Shown here: positions 1-7,560 of the stretch, piece after piece
Position numbering within the stretch: position 1 is the first letter of the stretch
How the letters are laid out: each line of letters begins with the position of its first letter
NCBI GenBank assembly: GCA_022844575.1
Contig: JALHLL010000154.1
Location: forward strand, 1-8,617
DNA: 8,617 nt
DNA from: a bacterium
GTDB taxonomy: Bacteria > Bacteroidota > Ignavibacteria > Kapaibacteriales > UBA961
Direction: 5' to 3'
Translations under genes and position numbers: made by a program
Notes under the pieces: generated by a model
Database searches by the model: none
What the model was told of the DNA's origin: nothing
Seen by the model: the letters and a program-made list of their open reading frames with translations, nothing else

Positions 1-24
1 AAGGGGAACGTTGACTGTGAAGGT

Positions 25-1803
25 TTATTGCGCTTCCGAGTATTTTTGCATTGATTTCGGTACCCAGAATGTTGCGGGATTATATCCGGGTCGCGGATTA
101 TAAAACTTTACATTCTGAATCCGTTTATTATATGCGCCGGGAACTTCGCTAAGCCATAAAACCGTATACGGCTGCTCATCATGGAGAATTTTTTGAAATT
201 CAAGCATATATTCCTTGCGCTTTTGTGCATCAAATTCCACACGATTCATTTCCAATAATTGGTCAACACGAGCATTGACAAAACCAACATAATTGGAACC
301 CTTACTTTTTGTTTGGCTGGAATGCCATAACTGATATGGGTCGGGCGGAACGGGATCATGCACCCACGCGCCTATGGAAGCATCGAATGCACCGGAGCGA
401 ACATTTTCTAAATACACCGTCCATTCCTGTTTTTGCACATTTGCTTTTATGCCCACTTTTTTCATTTCTTCGGAAACGATAAGGGCAATATTTTCTCTTA
501 CTTCATTACCCGCATTTACAAAAAATGTAAATACGAATTCAACCTTTTGCCCATTTACCATTTTATCCAAAATTCCATTGCCGTCATTATCCTTCCAACC
601 CGCTTCCGCAAGTATAGTTTTCGCTTTTTCGGGACTATAATCATAGGCAGGAAGAGTCGAATCATATTCAGGTAAGTTTTTATAAATTACCGTATTCTGA
701 ATCTGACCGAAACTTCTGTTTACTTGCCCACGAAGACGTATCCTATCAACAAGGTGCGAAAGTGCTTGTCTTACCTTTTTATCAGAGAAATACGGCTTTT
801 TACAATTCCATCCGATATATGTATAGATAGTTTGCGGATAACGTACTTTACGAATATGAGGATTTGCCACAGTATCAATAACATCAAACCATAACTTGGG
901 CGGGGTAATGGTAGGAATCATATCCAGCTCGCCATTTTTTAAAGAGGTAGCAGCCGTATTCATATCATTTACCGTTTTGAATAATAATTTATCGGGATAA
1001 GCGGCTGTTTCAGGATCATTACCTTTATTCCAATAATTTTCATTTCTTTTTATTTTAATAAATTCATTTGTGCGCCATTCTTCCGCAATATACGGACCCG
1101 AACCTATCATATATTTCGGCTCTCTTTTTCTATCAGCAGCACCGAACCATTCCGCAAATTCTTTCATTGCGGCATTAGTTTCTACCTGCTTAACATCGTT
1201 CGTTTGCGGGATAGTATATTGGTCGGTAAGATTTTTCGGATCGAAAACATGTTTAGCCAAAATATATGTATTACCCAAATTATACTCAGCCATAAAGTAT
1301 GGCTTATTCATTTTAAAAATTACAGTATAATCATCCGGCGCAATAACATCTTCCAACGATTCATAATAATTTCTTAAAGCCGTTGCATCTATAACCATAG
1401 GGTTTTTTATCGCTTTTATCGTAAAAACAACATCCTTTGCCGTTAGGGGTTTACCATCGGAAAATTTGATATTCTTTTTTAATGTAAACGTATAGGTCAA
1501 ATGGTCATCCGATACGGTAGGCATCGCTTCCGCAAGGCGCGGACGATATTCGGATTTCTCAAAATCCAATGTAAGGAGCGGCTCAAAAATTTTTGTAAAT
1601 ATATCGCGGCTACTGGCATCATTGGTTGTAACAGGGTTAAGCCCTTCCGCATCACTCAATTCATGCAGAATAATCCAATCTCCGTTTTCCGGTTTATTCG
1701 AATCAAAATTCTGTGGTGTGTTTTGCTTCGGGTCACCGCAACCAATTACGGATGCCATAAGCATACATATCACAATGAATAGTGTATATTTTGACAAATT
1801 CAT
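25..1803 (-). CDS. ABC transporter solute-binding lipoprotein, family 5 (oligopeptide/nickel type)
   Basis: Predicted membrane-anchored, periplasm-facing lipoprotein that captures peptides or a similar ligand for an ABC importer (SBP_bac_5, OppA/DppA class), 592 aa. Residues 1-21 form a lipoprotein signal ending in the lipobox VIG-C22. Family hallmarks are a TFTLKKNIKFSDGKPLTAKD segment at 105-124 (the class signature region), GSGPY at 234-238, KRNENYW at 252-258, and a C-terminal lobe with VRQALSHLVDR at 344-354. An EF-hand-like D-x-D-x-N-G-x-x-D loop (D405, D407, D413) follows AGWK, as in many relatives. The frame stays open upstream to 1896, but that extension would overlap the DinB gene and bury the signal peptide, so the ATG at 1803 is chosen. 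No clear Shine-Dalgarno site is seen. It is the last gene of the leftward cluster, 46 bp after DinB; any permease genes would lie beyond the left edge. The ligand cannot be told from sequence; the class is secure. Confidence 0.93.
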   Translation of the reverse strand: MNLSKYTLFIVICMLMASVIGCGDPKQNTPQNFDSNKPENGDWIILHELSDAEGLNPVTTNDASSRDIFTKIFEPLLTLDFEKSEYRPRLAEAMPTVSDDHLTYTFTLKKNIKFSDGKPLTAKDVVFTIKAIKNPMVIDATALRNYYESLEDVIAPDDYTVIFKMNKPYFMAEYNLGNTYILAKHVFDPKNLTDQYTIPQTNDVKQVETNAAMKEFAEWFGAADRKREPKYMIGSGPYIAEEWRTNEFIKIKRNENYWNKGNDPETAAYPDKLLFKTVNDMNTAATSLKNGELDMIPTITPPKLWFDVIDTVANPHIRKVRYPQTIYTYIGWNCKKPYFSDKKVRQALSHLVDRIRLRGQVNRSFGQIQNTVIYKNLPEYDSTLPAYDYSPEKAKTILAEAGWKDNDGNGILDKMVNGQKVEFVFTFFVNAGNEVRENIALIVSEEMKKVGIKANVQKQEWTVYLENVRSGAFDASIGAWVHDPVPPDPYQLWHSSQTKSKGSNYVGFVNARVDQLLEMNRVEFDAQKRKEYMLEFQKILHDEQPYTVLWLSEVPGAYNKRIQNVKFYNPRPGYNPATFWVPKSMQKYSEAQ

Positions 1804-1849
1804 AGTAAATAAAGGACTGTGAAAAAAATAGTATATAATAATATCGAGT

Positions 1850-2377
1850 TTACGATAAATAACGTTCTTTAAGAATATTGATATGATGTAATTCATGACC
1901 GAATATTACCCAAGCAAGTGCACGCGGAGTTATTGTTCTACCGTTTGCATTACCGGTTCTTATCAAATCCTTATCGGCAATGGATTGCTCGAATAACCAT
2001 TGTGTAGAAAGACGTACGGTCGTCAGCTCTGCAAAAAGCGAAGCCATTGTTCTCTCATTAACATTGGAATTTTTTACATAATCGTCTTCTTCAAAGCCGG
2101 GCAAACTTTGTTTTTCACCTCTGGCTATACACAAAGCCCTGTATTGCATAATACGTTCCGTATCAATAATATGCCCCAGCATTTCCTTTGGTGTCCATTT
2201 TCCATCGGCATAGCGGAATAATTCCTTTTCGGCAGGAATAACATTCCAAACACCTACGGAATGTGCCATAGGCGCACGCAATAATGGTGCTAAACCATTA
2301 CCCGGCACTTGCATTATATATGCCCTGAAAAAGACAGGGTATTCCGAATCATCGGGTCTTACAATTTTTGTTGCCAT
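1850..2377 (-). CDS. DinB-superfamily protein (putative metal-dependent enzyme)
   Basis: A 175-aa cytoplasmic protein of the DinB/YfiT four-helix-bundle superfamily, DinB_2-like. The first conserved block is KWTPKEMLGHIIDTER around 60-75, supplying metal-ligand candidate His69. The C-terminal block GHELHHINILKERYL at 160-174 supplies His161 and His165 (His164 also present), giving the usual three-histidine metal site. Length fits the family. There is no signal peptide or membrane segment. Members include thiol-dependent S-transferases (bacillithiol- or mycothiol-type), but many are uncharacterised, so no substrate is assigned. The ATG is only 4 bp beyond the stop of the upstream MoxR gene, which suggests translational coupling and one transcript; this pairing is not a textbook association. 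The family call is strong, the biochemical role unknown. Confidence 0.9.
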   Translation of the reverse strand: MATKIVRPDDSEYPVFFRAYIMQVPGNGLAPLLRAPMAHSVGVWNVIPAEKELFRYADGKWTPKEMLGHIIDTERIMQYRALCIARGEKQSLPGFEEDDYVKNSNVNERTMASLFAELTTVRLSTQWLFEQSIADKDLIRTGNANGRTITPRALAWVIFGHELHHINILKERYLS

Positions 2378-2381
2378 AGTA

Positions 2382-3395
2382 TTATCTCGGTATTTCTATT
2401 CTTGCAATAATTTGTTTAATAACATCTTCCGGAGCTATCCCTTCCATTTCTTTTTCCGGTGTAAGCATAATTCTGTGACATAAAACGGAAGGTGTTACGC
2501 TTTTCACATCATCGGGGGTGATAAAATCTCTGCCATCCATTGCAGCAAATGCCTTTGCGGCGGCTAAAATCCCTAAGGAAGCGCGCGGCGAAGCACCAAG
2601 CGACAATGCAGAGTTTGTACGTGTCTGATGCGTAATGGATGCAATGTATCCTAATATATTTTCTTCAGCGCGAATATCGCGAATAAGTGAACGGAATCGT
2701 GCTAATTGCTCTCCGTTTATTACTTCGCGGATAAGCGATAAATCATTTATTCCGTTTCTGCCGTGAAATTCCGATAATATTCTTTTTTCATCCTCATAGG
2801 AAGGATATTCGACTTCAATCTTAAATAAAAATCTATCCAATTGAGCTTCGGGCAAACGATATGTGCCTTCTTGGTCAATAGGATTCTGCGTAGCTATTAC
2901 CAAAAAAGGCGGTGGCATATGATATGTCGTACCATCAACGGTTACTTGTCTCTCCTCCATAACTTCAAATAAAGCGGATTGAGTTTTTGCCGGTGCACGA
3001 TTAATTTCATCAATAAGCACAAAATTGGAAAAAATGGGACCTTCATGGAATGAAAATTCGGAATTTTTAGGATTAAATACAGCCGTACCCAATACATCGG
3101 AAGGCATCAAATCGGGGGTGAATTGTATTCTCTGAAAATTAACGGCAACAGTTCGGGCAAGTAATTTTGCCGTTAATGTTTTTGCTATACCCGGCACTCC
3201 TTCTATCAGAACATGACCATCGGCAAGTAAGGCGGCAATAAGCAAATCAATCATCGTATCCTGACCGACAACAAAACGATGAATTTCAGCACGAATATTA
3301 TTGACCGCTTCACGCATCTCACTTAGGTCAATCCTACTTTCAAACTGTTTTTCTTCGGGGGGCGCTTCAGAGTTGATTTCAGGTGTTTCTTCCAT
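2382..3395 (-). CDS. MoxR-family AAA+ ATPase
   Basis: A 337-aa cytoplasmic AAA+ ATPase of the MoxR group, usually a chaperone-like factor that remodels or activates partner proteins. Visible motifs are Walker A GVPGIAKT at 66-73, Walker B FVLIDE at 125-130 followed by INRAPAKTQSALFEVMEERQ, sensor 1 at VIATQN 166-171, the arginine finger in LDRF (Arg188), and sensor 2 in GASPRAS (Arg271). The C-terminal lid ends with the typical FITPDDV segment. Residues 1-20 are acidic and low-complexity. The ATG at 3395 has a reasonable AGGA Shine-Dalgarno (plus-strand 3403-3406, 7 nt spacing), unusual among these genes. The gene lies 28 bp after the OmpA-family gene and 4 bp before DinB. MoxR genes are typically followed by a DUF58 and VWA-domain genes; none is here, so the client is unknown. 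An envelope role is only suggested by the OmpA neighbour. Confidence 0.95.
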   Translation of the reverse strand: MEETPEINSEAPPEEKQFESRIDLSEMREAVNNIRAEIHRFVVGQDTMIDLLIAALLADGHVLIEGVPGIAKTLTAKLLARTVAVNFQRIQFTPDLMPSDVLGTAVFNPKNSEFSFHEGPIFSNFVLIDEINRAPAKTQSALFEVMEERQVTVDGTTYHMPPPFLVIATQNPIDQEGTYRLPEAQLDRFLFKIEVEYPSYEDEKRILSEFHGRNGINDLSLIREVINGEQLARFRSLIRDIRAEENILGYIASITHQTRTNSALSLGASPRASLGILAAAKAFAAMDGRDFITPDDVKSVTPSVLCHRIMLTPEKEMEGIAPEDVIKQIIARIEIPR

Positions 3396-3423
3396 TCGAG
3401 TATCCTACATTATATAAGTACAT

Positions 3424-5565
3424 TTATTTAATTCTGCGTAAAATTTCAATTTGTACCGTTCTACTTAAAAAACGAGCTTCAGGCAATGTATCCGTACCAA
3501 CACCCGGAGGCATTTTTGTTGAGCCGTAACCGATATTATTAACAATATTGGCATTTGGTTTAATATCCTTAATATAATCGGCAACCGCATTGGCACGCGA
3601 TTCGGCTAAACGAGTGTTCAAATCCGCATCCCCTAATTTATCGGTATATCCGCTTACGCTTATCGTCGATTCTTCATCCAATACTTCCACAAATCTTTTT
3701 ATTGCTTTTTTTGCCGAACGATTTAAATTATCCTTTAATACATCGAATGTCATTAACGATAAACGTTGAATCGAAAATTCCGTAGTATCGTGTCGCACCG
3801 GTAATATTATACTTTGTTCATCGGAATTATTATTATTATCGGTAAGCGAGCCGTCTATTTCAATCATCGCTTCACGATTAGTACTCATTGTATGTATTTG
3901 CTCATCGGTAAAACTATGGCGAATGCCTTTTGGTTGCCCGTTTTTCGATTCGGAAAATAATGTGTTTTTTGCTAAACGTGCCTTAGCCGACCATTCAGTA
4001 ATTTGTGCAGAATTGTCATCCTTTATACGTACTTCAATTTCCTTCGGCTCGGTTTTAATTACCTCAATAAAACGTGTACGCAATAATGGCTCCAGCACAT
4101 CATCGTCCTCGCTGTCCATTTCCACACGCCTATTATCGGCATAGCCCTCTTCCACCTGCGATGTTGTCGGGTTTTCGGGTTCGCAACGGCGACGCGGAGT
4201 GCGATTTCTGATTCGCTTTTCATCAATGCCCCATGATTGCACCAAATATTGCTTTACCGATTCGGCACGGCGTTCGGCAAGATCACAATCCGAATTTTCC
4301 GTTGTGGGGTCAGCCGTACCACGCAAAGTAAGTTTTGCGCGCGGATTTTCCTGCAAACGCCGCCCTATTATATTTAATACATCACGATGTTGTACAAGCG
4401 AGTTCGGCATTAAGGCATCGGCGGAAAATTCCTGCGGCGAACCGATACGTTTATAACGTTCCGGTAACTGATGCGTATTGGATTCAAAAAACACGGTAGG
4501 TATTACCGGAAACGCTTCCGTAACATACCGCCCGCTTACAACCACTTCCTGAACTTGTTTACCTGCTGCATCACCTCCCACCGCATAGATTTCAATACGT
4601 GTGGCAGGTCCTTTCGGCGGATCATTACCGATAAATATAGTATCATGTCGGCTTATCGTTTCCGTTACAATACGTGCTGTCTCCGTTTCTTCAATATCAC
4701 GAACGGTAATTTTATTACCCTGCACAAAACGAGTACCCACAAAAGAATTATCACGTACCTTTACTGTGTCCAAAAATTCACGTGTTCTTGTTTCATTTGT
4801 TTTAATAATACCTGAGCCGAACCGTATGTGGGCTGTTAAAGCAATGGTAGTTTGCTTCCAAGTACCCGTGCTTACAATAGGTGTAATGGGTATGGTACCG
4901 GAAAGTTCGGGTGTAAGCATTGTACGTAAGCCCAAAGGAATATCATACCCTACACCTGCCGAAATAGACATTATCATACCCGAAGCATCCGTAATGGCGA
5001 CATCGTTCAAAAAAGTGGTATCGCGCAATTTATTCCCGAATGTAACATTGGAAGGCGATACGATGGTGGATGAGGAAGTCCACGTAGGCGAAAGTAAGAG
5101 TTCGGGAGCCATACCCCCGAAAATGCGGAATTTGCCTAATAAAAGACTGCCGTTTATATCGAGCCGAATACTTGTTAAACTTGCTTCTAATGAATGAGAA
5201 CGCAGCAGAGGCACAATATCGCCATTTTGATTTTTTACGGAGCCGGATGAATTTTCCGCAGACATCGTAGCCGAAGGCAATGTAAGATGTAAACGGCTTA
5301 ATAAACCGAAGCTCGAAGAAAGACGCCAATCAGCCGATAAACCGATCATAAGACCATGTCCCGTACCATCCTTATACTGCGGGCATGAGGGGTCATTCAA
5401 ACAACGCAAATTACCATCGGTAGAATGCACACCGTACATATAACCGATACCCCCACCCCACCAAAAAGGGATTCGCGCTTGTTGTTGCGCCAAACCTGTT
5501 TCAGGGCATATACCGAACAAGGTCGCAAAAAGAAAGCAATATCGAAGCAATGTCGTTTTCGGCAT
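3424..5565 (-). CDS. Secreted OmpA-family protein with N-terminal beta-barrel-like region and two OmpA_C domains
   Basis: A 713-aa envelope protein. Residues 1-26 look like a Sec signal peptide ending before QQQARIPFWW. Residues 30-250 contain alternating hydrophobic strands and glycine/aromatic pairs (WWGGGIGYMYG), like a PorT/outer-membrane barrel domain, with a loop cysteine pair (C55, C61). A charged linker follows. The first OmpA_C domain spans about 356-483: FFESN, peptidoglycan-contact Asp419 and Arg433 (LAERRAESV), and NRRVEM at its end. It contains two cysteines, C427 and C461, that could form a disulfide. A second, more diverged OmpA_C domain spans about 602-708: GYTD with Asp642, LAESRANAV with Arg657, ending SRTVQIEI instead of NRRVE. 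An Asn-rich run (NNNNSD) and an acidic patch (DSEDDD) lie between them. A TTG at 5577 also opens the frame, but the ATG at 5565 gives a cleaner signal peptide. Likely role: anchoring the outer membrane to peptidoglycan. Confidence 0.92.
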   Translation of the reverse strand: MPKTTLLRYCFLFATLFGICPETGLAQQQARIPFWWGGGIGYMYGVHSTDGNLRCLNDPSCPQYKDGTGHGLMIGLSADWRLSSSFGLLSRLHLTLPSATMSAENSSGSVKNQNGDIVPLLRSHSLEASLTSIRLDINGSLLLGKFRIFGGMAPELLLSPTWTSSSTIVSPSNVTFGNKLRDTTFLNDVAITDASGMIMSISAGVGYDIPLGLRTMLTPELSGTIPITPIVSTGTWKQTTIALTAHIRFGSGIIKTNETRTREFLDTVKVRDNSFVGTRFVQGNKITVRDIEETETARIVTETISRHDTIFIGNDPPKGPATRIEIYAVGGDAAGKQVQEVVVSGRYVTEAFPVIPTVFFESNTHQLPERYKRIGSPQEFSADALMPNSLVQHRDVLNIIGRRLQENPRAKLTLRGTADPTTENSDCDLAERRAESVKQYLVQSWGIDEKRIRNRTPRRRCEPENPTTSQVEEGYADNRRVEMDSEDDDVLEPLLRTRFIEVIKTEPKEIEVRIKDDNSAQITEWSAKARLAKNTLFSESKNGQPKGIRHSFTDEQIHTMSTNREAMIEIDGSLTDNNNNSDEQSIILPVRHDTTEFSIQRLSLMTFDVLKDNLNRSAKKAIKRFVEVLDEESTISVSGYTDKLGDADLNTRLAESRANAVADYIKDIKPNANIVNNIGYGSTKMPPGVGTDTLPEARFLSRTVQIEILRRIK

Positions 5566-5588
5566 TAATAAACGCAAAAAAATAGAGA

Positions 5589-5601
5589 AATCACGGTGAT
5601 T
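5589..5601 (-). terminator. Possible weak hairpin/attenuator at the carA 3' end
   Basis: On the minus strand AATCAC-C-GTGATT is a perfect inverted repeat that begins inside the carA stop codon. It can fold as a 5-bp stem with a CCG loop. A run of seven T follows only after a 6-nt gap (TCTCTA). The stem is AT-rich and short, so this would at most reduce read-through from carA into the OmpA-family gene. It may be coincidental. Confidence 0.22.
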
Positions 5602-6721
5602 AAGAATGTCGCTCCATCAGATGTACGAAATCACGGAATAAATAATCGGAATCATGAGGGCCCGGCGATGCCTCAGGGTGATATTGAACCGAAAAAATCG
5701 GTAATTCCTTATGACGCAAACCGGATAATGTATTATCGTTAAGATTGATATGGGTCGGCTCCAATACCGAAGGCAAACTTTCCGCATCAACAGCAAAACC
5801 ATGATTTTGCGAACTTATTTCAATGGCATTCGTATCTAAGTTCTTGACAGGATGATTAGCCCCGCGATGCCCGAATTTTAACTTATAAGTATTCGCACCG
5901 AACGAAAGACCTATTAACTGATGTCCCAAACAAATTCCGAATATCGGCTTCTTTTCGGCAAGTGTCCGAATAGTCTCGAAAGCATATGTAGTAGCTGCCG
6001 GATCGCCGGGTCCATTGGAAAGAAAAATACCGTCGGGATTCGATGCTAAAATCTCCTGAGCAGATGTTCTTCCCGGAAATACGGTAACATCACAATTATA
6101 AGCTGCAAGACGACGCAAAATATTTCTTTTAATACCATAATCCAAAGCCGCCACACGAAAACGTCTGCCTGACATATCACCTTTCGGAACAAAGGGTTCA
6201 TTGGCATCCGCATTCCATTCATACGGTGCTTCCGTACTTACCAATCCCGTCAGGTCAAGCCCTTCCATAGGTGGTACCGCTTTTGCATGTTCAATAAGTT
6301 CTTGTTCGGTGCCTTGTGCGGAAATAATACCGCGCAATACGCCTACCGACCTTAATACCCGAACCAATTTTCTTGTATCGATACCTTCAATGCCTATCTT
6401 ACCATATTCCTTCATCCATTCACCCAAACTTGTATGTGCCCTGAAATTGGAATAATGTTTGGAATATTCCCTTACAATAGCACCTTCGCATTGGATTTTA
6501 TCGGATTCCATATCGGAATTATTTATACCGTAGTTGCCGATATGAGGATAAGTAAATGTCATTATCTGACCCTTATACGAAGGGTCGGTCATAATCTCCT
6601 GATAACCCGTAAGTGCAGTATTAAAAACCACTTCGCCTGTTGACTCGGCATATATATCGCCAAAAGCCATCCCTCGGAAAGTCATACCGTTTTCAAGTGC
6701 TAACAATGCGGTTTGAGGCAT
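5600..6721 (-). CDS. carA: Carbamoyl-phosphate synthase small subunit (glutamine amidotransferase)
   Basis: Hydrolyses glutamine and channels ammonia to CarB, which makes carbamoyl phosphate for arginine and pyrimidine synthesis; cytoplasmic. The 373-aa product has the full CarA layout. The N-terminal CPSase_sm_chain domain (about 4-135) includes FNTALTGYQEIMTDPSYKGQ (33-52), TYPHIGNYG and EGIDTRKLVRVLR. The class I glutaminase domain (about 188-370) includes LDYGIKRNILR, SNGPGDP (235-241), nucleophile Cys264 in GICLGHQ, and His348/Glu350 of the triad in QYHPEASPGP. The frame extends to a TTG at 6775, but that codon sits in the candidate promoter. The ATG at 6721 begins the usual MxxxALLALENG start, and AAGGAG (plus-strand 6734-6739) and AAGGCG (6726-6731) lie just upstream. 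carB is not adjacent in the window; the next gene downstream is the OmpA-family gene, 34 bp away. Function is certain from motifs. Confidence 0.98.
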   Translation of the reverse strand: MPQTALLALENGMTFRGMAFGDIYAESTGEVVFNTALTGYQEIMTDPSYKGQIMTFTYPHIGNYGINNSDMESDKIQCEGAIVREYSKHYSNFRAHTSLGEWMKEYGKIGIEGIDTRKLVRVLRSVGVLRGIISAQGTEQELIEHAKAVPPMEGLDLTGLVSTEAPYEWNADANEPFVPKGDMSGRRFRVAALDYGIKRNILRRLAAYNCDVTVFPGRTSAQEILASNPDGIFLSNGPGDPAATTYAFETIRTLAEKKPIFGICLGHQLIGLSFGANTYKLKFGHRGANHPVKNLDTNAIEISSQNHGFAVDAESLPSVLEPTHINLNDNTLSGLRHKELPIFSVQYHPEASPGPHDSDYLFRDFVHLMERHS

Positions 6722-6772
6722 AATGCGCCTTAACTCCTTATATTTTTGCAAATTTGATATAATAATCAGCCG

Positions 6773-6780
6773 CAAAACTA
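6773..6780 (-). promoter_or_regulatory. Candidate Bacteroidota-type -7 promoter element for carA
   Basis: The minus strand reads TAGTTTTG, an exact match to the TAnnTTTG -7 consensus used by the Bacteroidota primary sigma factor. Transcription would start near 6766, giving a leader of about 45 nt that contains the AAGGAG site and ends at the carA ATG (6721). No convincing TTTG -33 element is found at the expected distance upstream, so support rests on one 8-bp match and its position. Confidence 0.4.
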
Positions 6781-6884
6781 CGGACTATAAAGCCGATAGT
6801 TGATAAACAGGCAGGGAATGGATTAAAAATGAATAAGGATAATGGTCGCTAATATGTAAATACACACTATTTTTTATCAATGTC

Positions 6885-6900
6885 TGCATACAATTATGCA
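6885..6900. promoter_or_regulatory. Perfect 16-bp inverted repeat, possible operator
   Basis: TGCATA-CAAT-TATGCA is a perfect inverted repeat with 6-bp arms and a 4-bp spacer, in the divergent region between carA and the HNH gene, 70 bp before the HNH start. The dyad is the size of a dimeric regulator's site, or it could form a hairpin in the HNH leader. It is followed directly by AAAAAGGAG, a Shine-Dalgarno-like string that does not serve any good downstream start. No known regulator motif is recognised. Confidence 0.3.
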
Positions 6901-6944
6901 AAAAGGAGCAGCACATTCAGTACAACAATTCAACTCTCGAAAAA

Positions 6945-6962
6945 CCGCGCCTCACACCGCGG
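6945..6962 (+). promoter_or_regulatory. GC-rich leader hairpin overlapping the likely HNH ribosome-binding site
   Basis: CCGCG (6945-6949) pairs with CGCGG (6958-6962) around an 8-nt loop. The right arm overlaps GGCGG (6961-6965), the only purine-rich site near the HNH ATG at 6970 (4 nt spacing). If folded in mRNA it would partly cover that site. The stretch is notably GC-rich against an AT-rich leader. Arms of 5 bp are short, so a functional role is speculative. Confidence 0.25.
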
Positions 6963-6969
6963 CGGCTCA

Positions 6970-7473
6970 ATGAATGCTAAGGTTCTGGTACTAAACCAAA
7001 GTTATGAACCCATAAGCATCTGTTCGGTAAAAAAAGCATTTTTGCTTGTTTTTCTCACCAAAGCCGAAGTAATAGCTTCAAAGAATGACCGAACTCTTCG
7101 CACGGTATCGGTTCAATATTCTTGCCCAAGTATAATACGACTCTCCAACTATGTACGTGTTACATTTCGTAGAGTGGAACTTTCGCGAAAGAATATACTC
7201 CGTCGTGATAGTGGGCGATGTCAATATTGCGGTAAAACGAATCCTCCTTTAACGATTGACCATATCATACCCAAATCACGCGGCGGTGAAGATACATGGG
7301 AAAACCTTATAACGGCATGTATGAAATGTAATAATCGTAAAGGCAATCGAACTCCTGAAGAGGCAAGCATGCCATTGATGTCAACACCCAAAAAACCATC
7401 GCATGTCACTTTTCTGAAACAAATAGTAGGGCGTGTGGAAGACAGTTGGCGACCGTATCTGTTTATGGATTGA
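6970..7473 (+). CDS. HNH endonuclease family protein (McrA/COG1403-like)
   Basis: A 167-aa protein of the small, stand-alone HNH group widespread in Bacteroidota, Chlorobiota and cyanobacteria. The N-terminal part (1-75) has the group's VLVLNQSYEPISI opening and a VRVTFRRVELSRKNIL segment. The HNH core is residues 80-125: zinc ligands C84-x2-C87 and C117-x2-C120, catalytic-type Asp97-His98 in TIDHIIPKSRGG, Asn112 in WENL, and the final CNNRKGN. Fold and metal site look intact. The frame opens earlier at an ATG (6880), but the 30 extra residues are basic, unlike the family, and precede the conserved MN-x-VLVLNQ start, so 6970 is preferred. It is divergent from carA and convergent with the GNAT gene. 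Biological role is unknown; it is not next to restriction or phage genes, so calling it a defence gene would be unsupported. Confidence 0.92.
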   Translation: MNAKVLVLNQSYEPISICSVKKAFLLVFLTKAEVIASKNDRTLRTVSVQYSCPSIIRLSNYVRVTFRRVELSRKNILRRDSGRCQYCGKTNPPLTIDHIIPKSRGGEDTWENLITACMKCNNRKGNRTPEEASMPLMSTPKKPSHVTFLKQIVGRVEDSWRPYLFMD

Positions 7474-7517
7474 AGGGAGGATGTTATTCCCTGCAAAGAA
7501 AAATCTGTGAGAGGAAA

Positions 7518-7544
7518 AGATTCTTCACTTCGTTCAGAATGACA
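7518..7544. repeat. 27-bp dispersed repeat, copy 1
   Basis: Begins AGATTCTTCACTTCG and ends TTCAGAATGACA. A second copy in the same orientation at 7784-7810 matches at 26 of 27 bases. It folds as ATTCT/AGAAT plus AC/GT around a TTC loop with a TC/TC internal mismatch. From general knowledge, very similar short palindromes recur in many environmental bacterial genomes and generate the spurious HSERSEESF peptide on the other strand. Confidence 0.85.
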
Positions 7545-7560
7545 TGGTTGGGTGTTTGAT

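Noticed and set aside
1804..1896. N-terminal 31-residue extension of the solute-binding protein
   Set aside because: It overlaps the end of the DinB gene, is AT-driven low-complexity sequence, and would put the lipobox cysteine too far from the N-terminus; the ATG at 1803 gives a normal lipoprotein signal.
4601..5197. 198-aa plus-strand ORF opposite the OmpA-family gene
   Set aside because: It is fully antisense to a confidently assigned gene, has no recognisable domain, and has no promoter or ribosome-binding site.
6722..6775. TTG-started extension of carA
   Set aside because: The TTG lies within the candidate promoter and the extra residues are not part of the CarA family; the ATG at 6721 has purine-rich sites just upstream.
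6970..7473. HNH gene as part of a restriction or homing system
   Set aside because: No methyltransferase, specificity subunit, intron or intein sequence is nearby; this HNH group is commonly stand-alone.
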